Positions 1-6,594 of a DNA stretch of 6,954 nucleotides are shown here, piece by piece; the first letter of the stretch is position 1, and every line of letters starts with the position of its first letter. The stretch is taken from NCBI GenBank assembly GCA_031280645.1, contig JAITGL010000013.1, positions 1-6,954 on the forward strand, read 5' to 3'. The notes under the pieces are model-generated. The model made no database searches. It saw only the letters and a program-made list of their open reading frames with translations, and was not told the DNA's origin. Origin of the DNA: Tannerellaceae bacterium. GTDB taxonomy: Bacteria > Bacteroidota > Bacteroidia > Bacteroidales > Tannerellaceae. The translations under genes were made by a program, and so were the position numbers.

Positions 1-5
1 CTTTG
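1..5 (+). promoter_or_regulatory. Possible truncated -7 promoter element of the SPOR lipoprotein gene
   Basis: The window opens with CTTTGC, which fits the last bases of the Bacteroidetes -7 consensus TAnnTTTG with its 5' half cut off by the window edge. It lies 28 nt before the ATG at 34, a plausible leader length. The TA and the -33 box cannot be seen, so this is only a suggestion. Confidence 0.25.
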
Positions 6-33
6 CATACTAATTTTTAAGCACTAAGTAAAT

Positions 34-594
34 ATGAATAGAATTTGGCTTTTAGGAATTTTGGTATGTACGGTTCTTGCATTTTATTCATGCAAACCCA
101 AACAAAGCACATACAAAGCAGCTTACGAACAAGCTCAACAAAGAGACACAACAACGGATGATTATTCTAACGAGTTTGGAGATGAAGATGTCGATCCGGT
201 GAGTAAACCACGCAGCGACGGCAGTCTTGCGGAAGATTCCGGTAATACCGGCGATGAATATAACGATAATTATGCCCCTATTACGGAAGATCTTTATCCA
301 TATTCGTACGATGATAATACCGCAGTGCAAAACAACAATGTTCAGATTTCATTTAACCTGAAACGGTACAATCTTGTGATTGGCACTTTCAGAAATGCCA
401 CCAACGCCAATGCTCTCAAAGAACGCATGCAACGCGAAGGATACACCGTTGACCTCGCAAGAAATGACGGCGGAATGATCCGCGTAATTGTGAAAACTAC
501 CGATAACTTAAGCGAAGCACGCCGAGAAAGACTTGCTTTTAGATCCCGACATTATCCGAACTTCCAGGACGCCTGGGTGCTGAAACGCTATTGA
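34..594 (+). CDS. SPOR-domain lipoprotein
   Basis: The 186-residue protein starts with a lipoprotein signal peptide: basic MNR, a hydrophobic stretch (WLLGILVCTVLAF) and a lipobox-like FYSC with the lipidated cysteine at residue 20. The mature N-terminus (KPKQSTYKAAYEQ) has no acidic surface-export signal after the cysteine, so a periplasmic location is inferred. Residues about 38-105 are an acidic, low-complexity Asp/Asn/Tyr/Gly linker. Residues about 108-184 form a SPOR domain (YNLVIGTFRNATNANALKERMQREGY, then a strand-rich half ending FQDAWVLKRY). SPOR domains bind glycan strands lacking stem peptides at division septa, so a role at the cell envelope or division site is likely, though the exact partner is unknown. 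The ATG follows an AT-rich leader without a Shine-Dalgarno, normal for Bacteroidetes. Its stop overlaps the convergent HAD gene by 7 bp. Confidence 0.9.
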   Translation: MNRIWLLGILVCTVLAFYSCKPKQSTYKAAYEQAQQRDTTTDDYSNEFGDEDVDPVSKPRSDGSLAEDSGNTGDEYNDNYAPITEDLYPYSYDDNTAVQNNNVQISFNLKRYNLVIGTFRNATNANALKERMQREGYTVDLARNDGGMIRVIVKTTDNLSEARRERLAFRSRHYPNFQDAWVLKRY

Positions 595-1223
595 CCGATA
601 GCCAGCAGCCGTTCAACCTTTTCACGCCAGTCGTCGCCGTTGCGAGGCTGCAACACACGCATTCCAAGCGACTGTCCTGCAACAACGTTTTTCTCCCCGT
701 CATCAACAAACAAAGTTTCCGAGGGGAGGAAAACGTTGTCCTTTAATACAAATTCAAATATGCGAATGTCGGGCTTGGTAATACCCAACTCGAACGACGC
801 ATAAATCTTGTCGAAATAATCGGTTATAGGCTTTCCCGCTTCCGAGAAAGCCTTTGTTTTTGCCCAGCCGAGCACAACCGGATTTGTGTTGCTCAAAAGG
901 CATACCGTATACGACCGTTTCCTTAGTTCCAGAATATAATCCAGCTTGTATTGCGGAGCTTCGACAATGAAACCCATCCAAGCGTGTGCAACATCCTCTT
1001 CCTTAAATTCCTTCCCGTTCCGCAGGCTAAGCGCACGGCAAAAGCCGGGCAAATCCGCTCGGCCGGATTCAAAATCGAGGAACAGGCCCTTTTGTTCATA
1101 AGGATCGAGAAGATAATCGGCGTCGGTAACGCCCAAGTCTTTGAAGCGGCGGACGGCTTCAGCATGATTGAGGTCGATTATAACTCCGCCAAGGTCGAAA
1201 ATGATATTCTTAATTACTTGCAT
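588..1223 (-). CDS. HAD-superfamily hydrolase, subfamily IA (YihX-like)
   Basis: This 211-residue cytosolic protein carries all four haloacid dehalogenase motifs: motif I IIFDLGGVIID with nucleophile Asp10, motif II CLLSNTN with Ser111, motif III Lys150 in GITKPDIRIFE, and motif IV LFVDDGEKN with Asp174 and Asp175. A helical cap lies between motifs I and II (about residues 16-95). Length and layout match HAD-IA variant 3 proteins, which are mostly small-molecule phosphatases; E. coli YihX, a glucose-1-phosphate phosphatase, is a known relative type. The second Asp of the usual DxD is Gly12 here (DLG), as in the DLGN/DLGG branch. The substrate cannot be read from the sequence. It is the same strand as the ser operon but separated by a 264-bp gap with an inverted repeat, so it is probably transcribed separately. 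Being a phosphatase fold near serA/serC, phosphoserine is a conceivable but unsupported substrate. Confidence 0.92.
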   Translation of the reverse strand: MQVIKNIIFDLGGVIIDLNHAEAVRRFKDLGVTDADYLLDPYEQKGLFLDFESGRADLPGFCRALSLRNGKEFKEEDVAHAWMGFIVEAPQYKLDYILELRKRSYTVCLLSNTNPVVLGWAKTKAFSEAGKPITDYFDKIYASFELGITKPDIRIFEFVLKDNVFLPSETLFVDDGEKNVVAGQSLGMRVLQPRNGDDWREKVERLLAIGQ

Positions 1224-1487
1224 TGCTTTCTTGTTTTGATGAAAGATTGTTGAATTTATTTGCTTCGGTTTTGAAAATTACCCGTAAGAATCTATTCGGC
1301 GTTTAATATGATTTTCAAGCCTCAATTTTCTTTTATGAGACTTCCGCAAACCTGATATGAATAATATGGGGAATTTCCTTAAAGATGAATCTGGAAATTC
1401 CCCAAATGATCTGAAATTGTAAGACAGGATTGTACCGTCCGTTCGCCTGAAAAGGGGTTAAAGTATCCAATACCTAACGCCTTTTGC
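1224..1487. other. Intergenic gap between the DUF1015 and HAD genes
   Basis: No coding region or RNA gene is recognisable here. It is AT-rich and holds the inverted repeat at 1368-1403. Only weak one-mismatch matches to the reversed -7 element are seen (1273-1280 reads TAATTTTC on the - strand; 1347-1354 reads CAGGTTTG), so the promoter of the HAD gene is not resolved. Confidence 0.5.
1368..1403 (-). terminator. Perfect 11-bp inverted repeat, possible terminator of the ser operon
   Basis: GGGGAATTTCC at 1368-1378 is the exact reverse complement of GGAAATTCCCC at 1393-1403; one more T-A pair (1367/1404) extends the stem to 12 bp around a 14-nt loop. It lies about 85 bp downstream of the DUF1015 stop codon in the direction of transcription and upstream of the HAD gene. 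No U-run follows on either strand, so it is not a classical intrinsic terminator; it could stabilise the mRNA 3' end, be a processing site, or bind a protein. Confidence 0.4.
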
Positions 1488-2732
1488 TTATCCTAATTTA
1501 TGAACGACAAGCCCCGAACGCAGCTTCGGCTCAAACCAGGTGGTTTTCGGAGGCATTATGTTGCCGCTGTCGGCAATGTCTGTAAGTTGCTTCATGGATA
1601 CGGGATAGAGGGCGAGAGCCGCTTTCATCTCGCCGCTGTCGACGCGCCGCTTCAGTTCGCCGAGACCTCGGATGCCGCCAACAAAGTCGATGCGCTTGTC
1701 GGAGCGGAGATCTTTGATCCCCAGAATCTCGTCGAGGATGAGGCGGGAGGAGATTGTTACGTCGAGAACGCCGATCGGGTCGCTGTCGTTGCATACTTCC
1801 GGCCGGGCGGTGAGCGAGTACCATCTGCTTCCAAGGTATAGCGAGAAATTGTGAAGGCGGGATGGACGCCAGATTTGGTCGCCCTTGTCTTCTACTATGA
1901 ACGAGGCGTTGAGACGGCTTAGAAATTCGCTGGCCGACATCCCGTTCAGATCTTTTACCAACCGGTTGTAGTCGATTATCGAAAGCTGGGATGCGGGGAA
2001 GCATACGGCCATGAAGTAGTTGTACTCCTCGTTGCCGCAATGGTTGGGGTTTTGCCCGGCTTTCTCGGCTCCAACCAGGGCGGCGGCGGCGGAGCGATGA
2101 TGTCCGTCGGCTATGTAGAGGGTAGGGATGGCGGCGAAGATTTCTGTGATTTGCTCAATGTCGCTTTTGTCGCTTATGAGCCAAAAGGTGTGCCCAAAGC
2201 CGTCGGGACTGGCCGTGAAATCGTATTCGGGCAACCGGGCGGCATAGCGCGTAACGATGGCGTCGAGATCCGGATTGTCGTGATAGGCAAAGAATACAGG
2301 CTCGATGTTGGCATTGTTCACCCTAACGTGCTTCATACGATCTTCCTCCTTGTCGCGGCGGGTTAGCTCGTGCTTTTTGATAAGGCCGTTCAGGTAGTCG
2401 TCAACGCTGGCGCAAACAACGAGGCCGTACTGCGTGCGGCCGTTCATCGTCTGGGCGTAGAGGTAGTACATGTCTTCGCTGTCTTGCTTCAGCCAGCCGT
2501 TGGCCTGGAACATTGCAAAGTTCTCAACGGCTTTGTCGTATACGCGCGGATCGTGCTCGTCGGTTCCGGAGGGGAAGTCGATTTCCGGCTTAATAATATG
2601 GTAGAGCGATTTTTCATTGCCGGAGGCTTCCCTGCGGGCTTCTTCGGAGCTTAAAACGTCGTATGGGCGCGAGGATACTTGCTCAACGTATGCTTTTGGA
2701 GGACGGAGGCCTTTGAATGGTTTTATTTTCAT
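1488..2732 (-). CDS. DUF1015 family protein of the serine operon
   Basis: The 414-residue protein is a full-length DUF1015 (COG4198) member. Family landmarks visible are the N-terminal PFKGLRPPKAY and SRPYDVLSSEEAR (residues 5-33), CASVDDYLNGLIKKHELTRR (107-126), the highly characteristic YIADGHHRSAAAA (206-218), and the C-terminal MPPKTTWFEPKLRSGL (393-408). No signal peptide or membrane helix is seen, so it is cytosolic. The family has no settled function that I know of. The DGHHR motif resembles that of the ParB/sulfiredoxin fold, which includes free-serine kinases such as SerK and SbnI; this resemblance is my inference. It is the last gene of the serC-serA operon, only 7 bp after the small membrane protein gene, which argues for a role in serine or phosphoserine metabolism. 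Start ATG is immediately before the conserved KIKPFKGLRP. Confidence 0.95.
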   Translation of the reverse strand: MKIKPFKGLRPPKAYVEQVSSRPYDVLSSEEARREASGNEKSLYHIIKPEIDFPSGTDEHDPRVYDKAVENFAMFQANGWLKQDSEDMYYLYAQTMNGRTQYGLVVCASVDDYLNGLIKKHELTRRDKEEDRMKHVRVNNANIEPVFFAYHDNPDLDAIVTRYAARLPEYDFTASPDGFGHTFWLISDKSDIEQITEIFAAIPTLYIADGHHRSAAAALVGAEKAGQNPNHCGNEEYNYFMAVCFPASQLSIIDYNRLVKDLNGMSASEFLSRLNASFIVEDKGDQIWRPSRLHNFSLYLGSRWYSLTARPEVCNDSDPIGVLDVTISSRLILDEILGIKDLRSDKRIDFVGGIRGLGELKRRVDSGEMKAALALYPVSMKQLTDIADSGNIMPPKTTWFEPKLRSGLVVHKLG

Positions 2733-2739
2733 CGTAATA

Positions 2740-2979
2740 TTAATCTTGTTTCTTCACTAATTTAAAATATTTACGAACTCTGGTTGCGCTGTATACCGCG
2801 AAGGATAACACGGCAATGAACAATACTGATATTCCGGGCCAGAATAGTTCTTTCCCGTCCGACAAGTCTCCTGTAAGCTGCTTGATAAACGTTGCGATTA
2901 CAATAAGGCAACAGAGGCTTAGCGCTATCCATGTAATCAATTCTTTAAGATGAAGGAAAGTTCTTATTCCTTTTTTCAT
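2740..2979 (-). CDS. Small two-helix membrane protein
   Basis: I do not recognise this 79-residue protein. Two hydrophobic segments are clear: about residues 14-34 (LITWIALSLCCLIVIATFI) and 48-66 (PGISVLFIAVLSFAVYSA). Both ends are basic (MKKGIRTFLHLK and TRVRKYFKLVKKQD), and a short acidic loop (GDLSDGKELF) lies between, so by the positive-inside rule both termini should be cytoplasmic with the loop outside. It sits between serA (15 bp upstream) and the DUF1015 gene (7 bp downstream) on the same strand, so it is clearly inside the operon and translated as part of it. Similar short hydrophobic proteins are known to be carried in operons without a direct metabolic role; no function is assigned. 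Confidence 0.75.
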   Translation of the reverse strand: MKKGIRTFLHLKELITWIALSLCCLIVIATFIKQLTGDLSDGKELFWPGISVLFIAVLSFAVYSATRVRKYFKLVKKQD

Positions 2980-2994
2980 GGCATTATGCGCTGT

Positions 2995-3918
2995 TTAATT
3001 AACCTGGAAAGTTCGGTTGCCGTTATGTATAAAGTCTACAATCTGCTTTGCGGCCGCTATGCCGGCGTTGATATTGGCTTCGGAGGTTTGTGCGCCGAGC
3101 TTTTTCGGCATTGCAAGATAGCGGTCGGGGTATGCGGCCTTCAGTTCGGCGTCGATGGAGGGCAGGATGTCGGAGATGTAAAAGAAGTCGGGCCGATCGG
3201 CAAACATACGGGCCAAGTCGGGCTCGTTGATTATTTCCTTGCGGGCGGTGTTGACCAGTATGGCGCCCTTGGGCATCCTCGCCATCAAATCGTAGTTTAC
3301 GCATTTGGAGGTTTCGGCCGTGGCGGGGATATGGAGCGAGATGATTTGGCTCGAGGCGAAAAGATCTTCTTTCGTTGCCGTAGCCGTTGCGCCGTTGTTG
3401 TTGATCTCAACCGCAGACAGATATTCGTCGTATGCGCTTACCTTCATGTTAAAGCCTTCGGCGATGCGGGCCACGTTGCGGGCCACGTTGCCGTAGGCAA
3501 ACAGTCCGAGCGTTTTGCCTTTAAGCTCCGTTCCCGACTTTCCGCTGAAAAAGCCGCGAACGGCGTAGATCAACATGCCGAAAACAAGCTCGGCAACCGC
3601 GTTGGCATTCTGGCCCGGAGTGTTCATCACACATATACCGCGCGATGTGGCGGCATCGAGGTCGATATTGTCGTAGCCGGCTCCGGCGCGTACCACTATT
3701 TTCAGATCCTTGGCGGACGAGATAACTTCGGCGTCAACAATGTCGCTGCGAATAATCATTGCCTGTACGCCGGCAACGGCTTCGAGCAATTGGCTTTTGG
3801 CCGTATATTTTTCGAGGAGAACGAGCTCCATCCCCGATTCTTCAACCGCCTGGCGTATGCCTTTAACGGCAACGGCGGCAAAAGGCTTGTCGGTAGCTAA
3901 AAGTACTTTCATCTTCAA
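2995..3918 (-). CDS. serA: D-3-phosphoglycerate dehydrogenase, short type
   Basis: This cytosolic enzyme oxidises 3-phosphoglycerate to 3-phosphohydroxypyruvate with NAD, the first step of serine synthesis. The 307 residues cover only substrate- and nucleotide-binding domains; the C-terminal ACT/ASB regulatory domains of longer SerA proteins are absent (type III). Visible motifs are [16 protein letters not shown] (75-90), [17 protein letters not shown] (98-114), the Rossmann turn [13 protein letters not shown] (138-150), and [14 protein letters not shown] (222-235) with catalytic Arg226. The usual catalytic His of the PH(L/I)G motif is replaced by Lys273 in [16 protein letters not shown], the arrangement described for lysine-type PGDHs of Bacteroidetes and Entamoeba. 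The Rossmann fingerprint GxGxxG reads AxGxxA (141-146). The start codon overlaps the serC stop (ATGA, 3915-3918), indicating translational coupling; an alternative Met at residue 3 is possible. Confidence 0.95.
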   Translation of the reverse strand: MKMKVLLATDKPFAAVAVKGIRQAVEESGMELVLLEKYTAKSQLLEAVAGVQAMIIRSDIVDAEVISSAKDLKIVVRAGAGYDNIDLDAATSRGICVMNTPGQNANAVAELVFGMLIYAVRGFFSGKSGTELKGKTLGLFAYGNVARNVARIAEGFNMKVSAYDEYLSAVEINNNGATATATKEDLFASSQIISLHIPATAETSKCVNYDLMARMPKGAILVNTARKEIINEPDLARMFADRPDFFYISDILPSIDAELKAAYPDRYLAMPKKLGAQTSEANINAGIAAAKQIVDFIHNGNRTFQVN

Positions 3919-4982
3919 TGTTTCCTTTCAAAGTCTTTCATTACTTCAATCAATGCCTCCACGCTGCTTTTCGGCATGGCATTGTAAACCGATGCGCGGA
4001 ATCCGCCAACCGAGCGGTGACCTTTAATGCCCGAAATTCCGGCGGCGGCGGCTGCATCGCCAAAAGAGGTTTCCAAGTCGCGGTATTCGTCGGCCATAAC
4101 AAAGCAGATGTTCATTATCGAACGGTCTTCAGCGGCTACGGCGCCGCGGAATAGCTTGTTGCGGTCGATCTCGTCGTACAGGATGCTTGCCTTTTCGATG
4201 TTCTTCTTCTCCAGCGCTTCAACGCCGCCCTGCTCCTTATACCATTTAAGCGTTTGCAGCGCAGAGTAAATCGGGAAAACAGGGGGAGTGTTAAACATTG
4301 ATTCCTTCTTAACATGAGTGGAATAGTCGAGCATTGTGGGGATCGGCCGGCCTGCGTTGCCAAGGGCGTCGACGCGCACAATAACCAGCGTTACGCCGGC
4401 CGGGGCAAGGTTTTTTTGAGCTCCGGCGTATATCAGGTCGTATTTTGAAACGTCGACCGGGCGCGAAAAAATATCCGACGACATGTCCGAAATAAGCCGA
4501 ACGTTAAGGCTCGGATCATAGCGCATTTCGGTTCCGTAAATGGTGTTGTTCGACGTAAAATGAAAATAGTCGGAATCGGCCGGAACCGTGTAATCTTTCG
4601 GAATAAAGGTGTAATTGGCGTCTTTTGAGGATGCAACCACGTTAACTTCGCCAAACAGCTTGGCTTCCTTAATAGCGTTCGACGCCCAGGTCCCGGTATC
4701 GAGATACGACGCTTTCAACTTAAGGAAGTTGAACGGAACCATGCAAAATTGCAAGCTCGCGCCTCCTCCGAGAAATATAGCCTCGTAGCCCTCCGGAACG
4801 TCGAGCAGCTCTTTAACCATAGAGCGAGCCTCGTTGCAAACGGCAACAAACTCCTTGCTCCTGTGCGAAACTTCAAGAATAGATAAACCTGTACCGGCAA
4901 AATTAAGAACGGCGGCTGCCGAATTTTTGATCGTAAATTCGCTAAGGATTGATGGCCCTGCTGAAAAGTTGTGCTTCTTCAT
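3915..4982 (-). CDS. serC: Phosphoserine aminotransferase
   Basis: SerC transfers the amino group of glutamate to 3-phosphohydroxypyruvate, giving O-phosphoserine; it can also serve 4-phosphohydroxythreonine formation in pyridoxal phosphate synthesis. The 355-residue length is normal for the family. Class V aminotransferase features are evident: N-terminal [11 protein letters not shown] (5-15), [10 protein letters not shown] (36-45), LGGGASLQF (71-79) for cofactor phosphate binding, Asp166 in [13 protein letters not shown] (163-175), the PLP Schiff-base Lys190 in [12 protein letters not shown] (185-196), and substrate-binding [17 protein letters not shown] (321-337). The start is the only sensible one, directly before the conserved [10 protein letters not shown]. 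It is the first gene of the - strand operon serC-serA-small membrane protein-DUF1015, whose promoter -7 element lies 42 bp upstream of the start codon. Confidence 0.97.
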   Translation of the reverse strand: MKKHNFSAGPSILSEFTIKNSAAAVLNFAGTGLSILEVSHRSKEFVAVCNEARSMVKELLDVPEGYEAIFLGGGASLQFCMVPFNFLKLKASYLDTGTWASNAIKEAKLFGEVNVVASSKDANYTFIPKDYTVPADSDYFHFTSNNTIYGTEMRYDPSLNVRLISDMSSDIFSRPVDVSKYDLIYAGAQKNLAPAGVTLVIVRVDALGNAGRPIPTMLDYSTHVKKESMFNTPPVFPIYSALQTLKWYKEQGGVEALEKKNIEKASILYDEIDRNKLFRGAVAAEDRSIMNICFVMADEYRDLETSFGDAAAAAGISGIKGHRSVGGFRASVYNAMPKSSVEALIEVMKDFERKH

Positions 4983-5024
4983 ATTTCAATGATAATTTAA
5001 TTTAAATACGTCATTACTATGCGA

Positions 5025-5032
5025 CAAAGATA
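5025..5032 (-). promoter_or_regulatory. -7 promoter element of the serC operon
   Basis: On the - strand this reads TATCTTTG, a perfect match to the Bacteroidetes -7 consensus TAnnTTTG. Transcription would begin about 6-8 nt downstream, giving a leader of roughly 35 nt before the serC ATG. No clear TTTG -33 box is seen at the usual 19-nt spacing (that position reads GATT). Confidence 0.65.
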
Positions 5033-5124
5033 GTCAAAAAATGATCTCTCGAATCAGGAGCGAAACCCGCCGGCAAAGAACAGGAAACATAGATTTCTCC
5101 CCGGAAAAATCCCGCCGGTTTATC

Positions 5125-5132
5125 TACATTTG
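5125..5132 (+). promoter_or_regulatory. Isolated -7 promoter element upstream of a small ORF
   Basis: TACATTTG followed by C fits TAnnTTTGC exactly. There is no TTTG at the -33 position. Transcription from here would start about 50 nt before the small ORF at 5189, and could also read through to the TPR gene. Confidence 0.4.
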
Positions 5133-5188
5133 CCCCCCATTGAAGCGAAAAAACATTATATTATCCATTCACGCTAATATCTTTCAAT

Positions 5189-5338
5189 ATGCTTGTAACA
5201 ACTATTGTTTTAGCCCTCTCGATAATCTTCTTCCTTAAACGGGAAGATACGGTCCGCCGCGGTAGCCGCCGGCGCAACGGCAGCCGTATTGCCCCTCATC
5301 TTCCCCTTTCAGGTTGCGCCGCAGCCAAATGTTTTTAA
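5189..5338 (+). CDS. Possible small membrane peptide, 49 residues
   Basis: ATG at 5189 opens a 49-codon frame ending with TAA at 5336. Residues 2-16 (LVTTIVLALSIIFFL) are strongly hydrophobic and are followed by a very basic tail (KREDTVRRGSRRRNGSR, 17-33), the layout of a single-pass membrane peptide with a cytoplasmic positive end; the last part (IAPHLPLSGCAAAKCF) is unremarkable. A consensus -7 element lies 57-64 nt upstream and the stop codon overlaps the -7 element of the following TPR gene. The frame is short, no homologue is recognised, and GC-rich inverted repeats within the Arg-rich part could by themselves produce this composition, so it may be accidental. Confidence 0.35.
   Translation: MLVTTIVLALSIIFFLKREDTVRRGSRRRNGSRIAPHLPLSGCAAAKCF
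5241..5321. repeat. Two interlocked GC-rich inverted repeats
   Basis: GGGAAGATACGG (5241-5252) is mirrored in two pieces by CCGTAT (5284-5289) and TCTTCCC (5299-5305). A second pair, CGGCGCAAC (5270-5278) and GTTGCGCCG (5313-5321), is a perfect 9-bp inverted repeat. The arms alternate (A, B, A', B'), so they cannot all form simple nested hairpins. The last arm covers the proposed -33 box of the TPR promoter, which would let a DNA-binding protein or a read-through RNA affect that promoter. Confidence 0.4.
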
Positions 5339-5343
5339 ATTTG
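5313..5343 (+). promoter_or_regulatory. Promoter of the TPR gene (-33 GTTG, -7 TAAATTTG)
   Basis: TAAATTTG at 5336-5343 matches the -7 consensus TAnnTTTG perfectly, and GTTG at 5313-5316 matches the -33 box TTTG at three of four bases with exactly 19 nt between them. The predicted start of transcription near 5350 lies after the upstream ATG at 5289, which decides for the ATG at 5406 as translation start. Confidence 0.65.
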
Positions 5344-5405
5344 CAACCGGCGAGCCCAGGCTCCCATCCCCTCCCATATATACATTTATATTAATACATA
5401 CAATT

Positions 5406-6083
5406 ATGCAAGGAAATAATAACGTGCGAGAAATACTCGACCAGGCAAACTCCCACCTCAACAGCGGCGACAACCTCAAGGCCATCGAAGCCTACAAGCA
5501 AGCCATAGCCCTCGACCCCAGCGAGCCCGAAGCCTTTTACAACATGGCCCTCGCCTACGACCGCAGCGGCAACCACAGCGCCGCCATTACCGCCTACTCA
5601 AAGTCGATACTGCTTTTCCCCACCTCGGCCGCATATTATAACATGGGAATAATATACGACCGGCAAGGCAAGTACGACAAAGCCATCGACAACTACAAGA
5701 AAGCCCTTGAGATAGACCCCGACGACTATCACGCCCACTTCAACATGGGCAACTCCTACGCCTCGCAGGAGCAATTCCTCGAAGCCCTCGGAGCATACCG
5801 CGAGGCGGTACGCATCAACCCCTCCGACCGCGCCTCGTACGCCAACCTCGGCAACTCGTTCGTAATGCTCGGCAACTACGCCAAGGCCATCGAAATATTC
5901 CAGTACCTGACCCGCAGTTTTCCCGAATACGCCGACGCCCACTACAACCTGGGATGCACATACTTTATGCAAGGCAACCACGTGGCCGCCCTGAGCTGCA
6001 TGCAGAAAGCCGTTGACCTCAATCCCGATTACGACCAGGCCCGCGAAGCGATAGCAGGCATACGGAACATGATAGTTAATTAA
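5406..6083 (+). CDS. TPR-repeat protein, six repeats
   Basis: The 225-residue protein consists almost entirely of six consecutive 34-residue tetratricopeptide repeats, at about residues 8-41, 42-75, 75-108, 109-142, 143-176 and 177-210. Typical positions are visible, for example GNHSAAITAYSKSILLFPTS, AYYNMGIIYDRQGKYDKAID and AHYNLGCTYFMQGNHVAALS, each closing with a Pro such as ALDP, EIDP, RINP or DLNP. No signal peptide or membrane helix is seen, so a cytosolic protein-binding scaffold is inferred; the partner is unknown. An in-frame ATG at 5289 would add 39 residues unlike a TPR or signal peptide and lies before the promoter, so 5406 is chosen. Codons are strikingly C/G-ended (ctc, gcc, aag, gac) compared with the AT-rich lipoprotein gene at the left edge. 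The palindrome array begins 55 bp after the stop. Confidence 0.92.
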   Translation: MQGNNNVREILDQANSHLNSGDNLKAIEAYKQAIALDPSEPEAFYNMALAYDRSGNHSAAITAYSKSILLFPTSAAYYNMGIIYDRQGKYDKAIDNYKKALEIDPDDYHAHFNMGNSYASQEQFLEALGAYREAVRINPSDRASYANLGNSFVMLGNYAKAIEIFQYLTRSFPEYADAHYNLGCTYFMQGNHVAALSCMQKAVDLNPDYDQAREAIAGIRNMIVN

Positions 6084-6100
6084 TCGTAAAGCACAAACCC

Positions 6101-6110
6101 GCGCGCGCGC
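6101..6110. repeat. Short (GC)5 alternating tract
   Basis: Five GC dinucleotides follow directly after ACCC, 17 bp after the TPR stop. Alternating GC can adopt Z-DNA under supercoiling; whether it matters here is unknown. No U-tailed hairpin terminator is seen between the TPR stop and the palindrome array. Confidence 0.4.
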
Positions 6111-6138
6111 TGCAAGCTGAGAAAGCCCGCCTTTTTAA

Positions 6139-6158
6139 CTTGCCGCACGCGCGCCAAG
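6139..6158. repeat. Degenerate first unit of the array
   Basis: CTTGCCGCACGCGCGCCAAG keeps the outer CTTG...CAAG arms of the palindrome but has a GC-rich centre. It is followed by a recognisable linker (CCTTGAAATCTCC, then an A-run) and lies 44 bp before the first regular copy. It looks like a decayed edge unit, as is usual at the ends of tandem arrays. Confidence 0.7.
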
Positions 6159-6182
6159 CCTTGAAATCTCCAAAAAACCCCT

Positions 6183-6594
6183 CTTGCCATAAGCGTGGCA
6201 AGGCTCAAATCGCCAAAACGTCTCTTGCCATAAGTGTGGCAAGGCACAAAATCTCAAAAAAGCCCTTGCCATAAGTGTGGCAAGGCACAAAATCGCCAAA
6301 ACGTCTCTTGCCATAAGTGTGGCAAGGCACAAAATCTCAAAAAAGCCCGTGCCATAAGTGTGGCAAGCCTCAAATTCGCCAAAACCTCTCTTGCCATAAG
6401 TGTGGCAAGCTCCAAAATCCCAAAAACTACCTTGCCATAAGTGTGGCAAGGCTCAAAATCCCGAAAACGTCTCTTGCCACAACTGTGGCAAGCTCCAAAA
6501 TCCCAAAAACTACCTTGCCATAAGTGTGGCAAGGCTCGAAATCTCCAAAACGTCTCTTGCCATAAGTGTGGCAAGGCTCGAAATCTCCAAAACG
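6183..6594. repeat. Proximal subarray, ten units of the GCC/GGC subfamily
   Basis: Ten palindromes have the form CTTGCCATAAGTGTGGCAAG. Variants are TAAGCG in the first, CGTG instead of CTTG in the fifth (6348), and a CACAACTG centre in the eighth (6473). Spacing alternates 41 and 42 bp, giving 83-bp dimers at 6224-6306, 6307-6389, 6390-6472 and 6473-6555. Linkers of units two and four are identical, as are those of units six and eight, which shows recent duplication of dimers. Confidence 0.93.

Larger units (their letters stand above)
4983..5405. other. Divergent intergenic region between serC and the TPR gene
   Basis: This 423-bp region separates the leftward serC operon from the rightward TPR gene. 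It holds the serC -7 element, an isolated + strand -7 element at 5125-5132, a possible small membrane-peptide gene at 5189-5338, GC-rich inverted repeats at 5241-5321 and the TPR promoter at 5313-5343. A longer open frame from 5041 to 5238 has no recognisable protein features. Confidence 0.6.

Noticed and set aside
2950..3900. 316-codon open frame on the + strand opposite serA
   Set aside because: It is antisense to a clearly conserved enzyme gene, its composition (Gly/Val/Phe/His-rich) is that of a shadow frame, and it has no recognisable domain.
5041..5238. 65-codon frame in the divergent intergenic region
   Set aside because: No hydrophobic segment, motif or promoter supports it, and it starts upstream against the serC promoter.
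5289..5405. N-terminal extension of the TPR protein from the ATG at 5289
   Set aside because: The extension lies before and across the best promoter match (5313-5343), has no TPR or signal-peptide character, and the ATG at 5406 directly precedes the first repeat.
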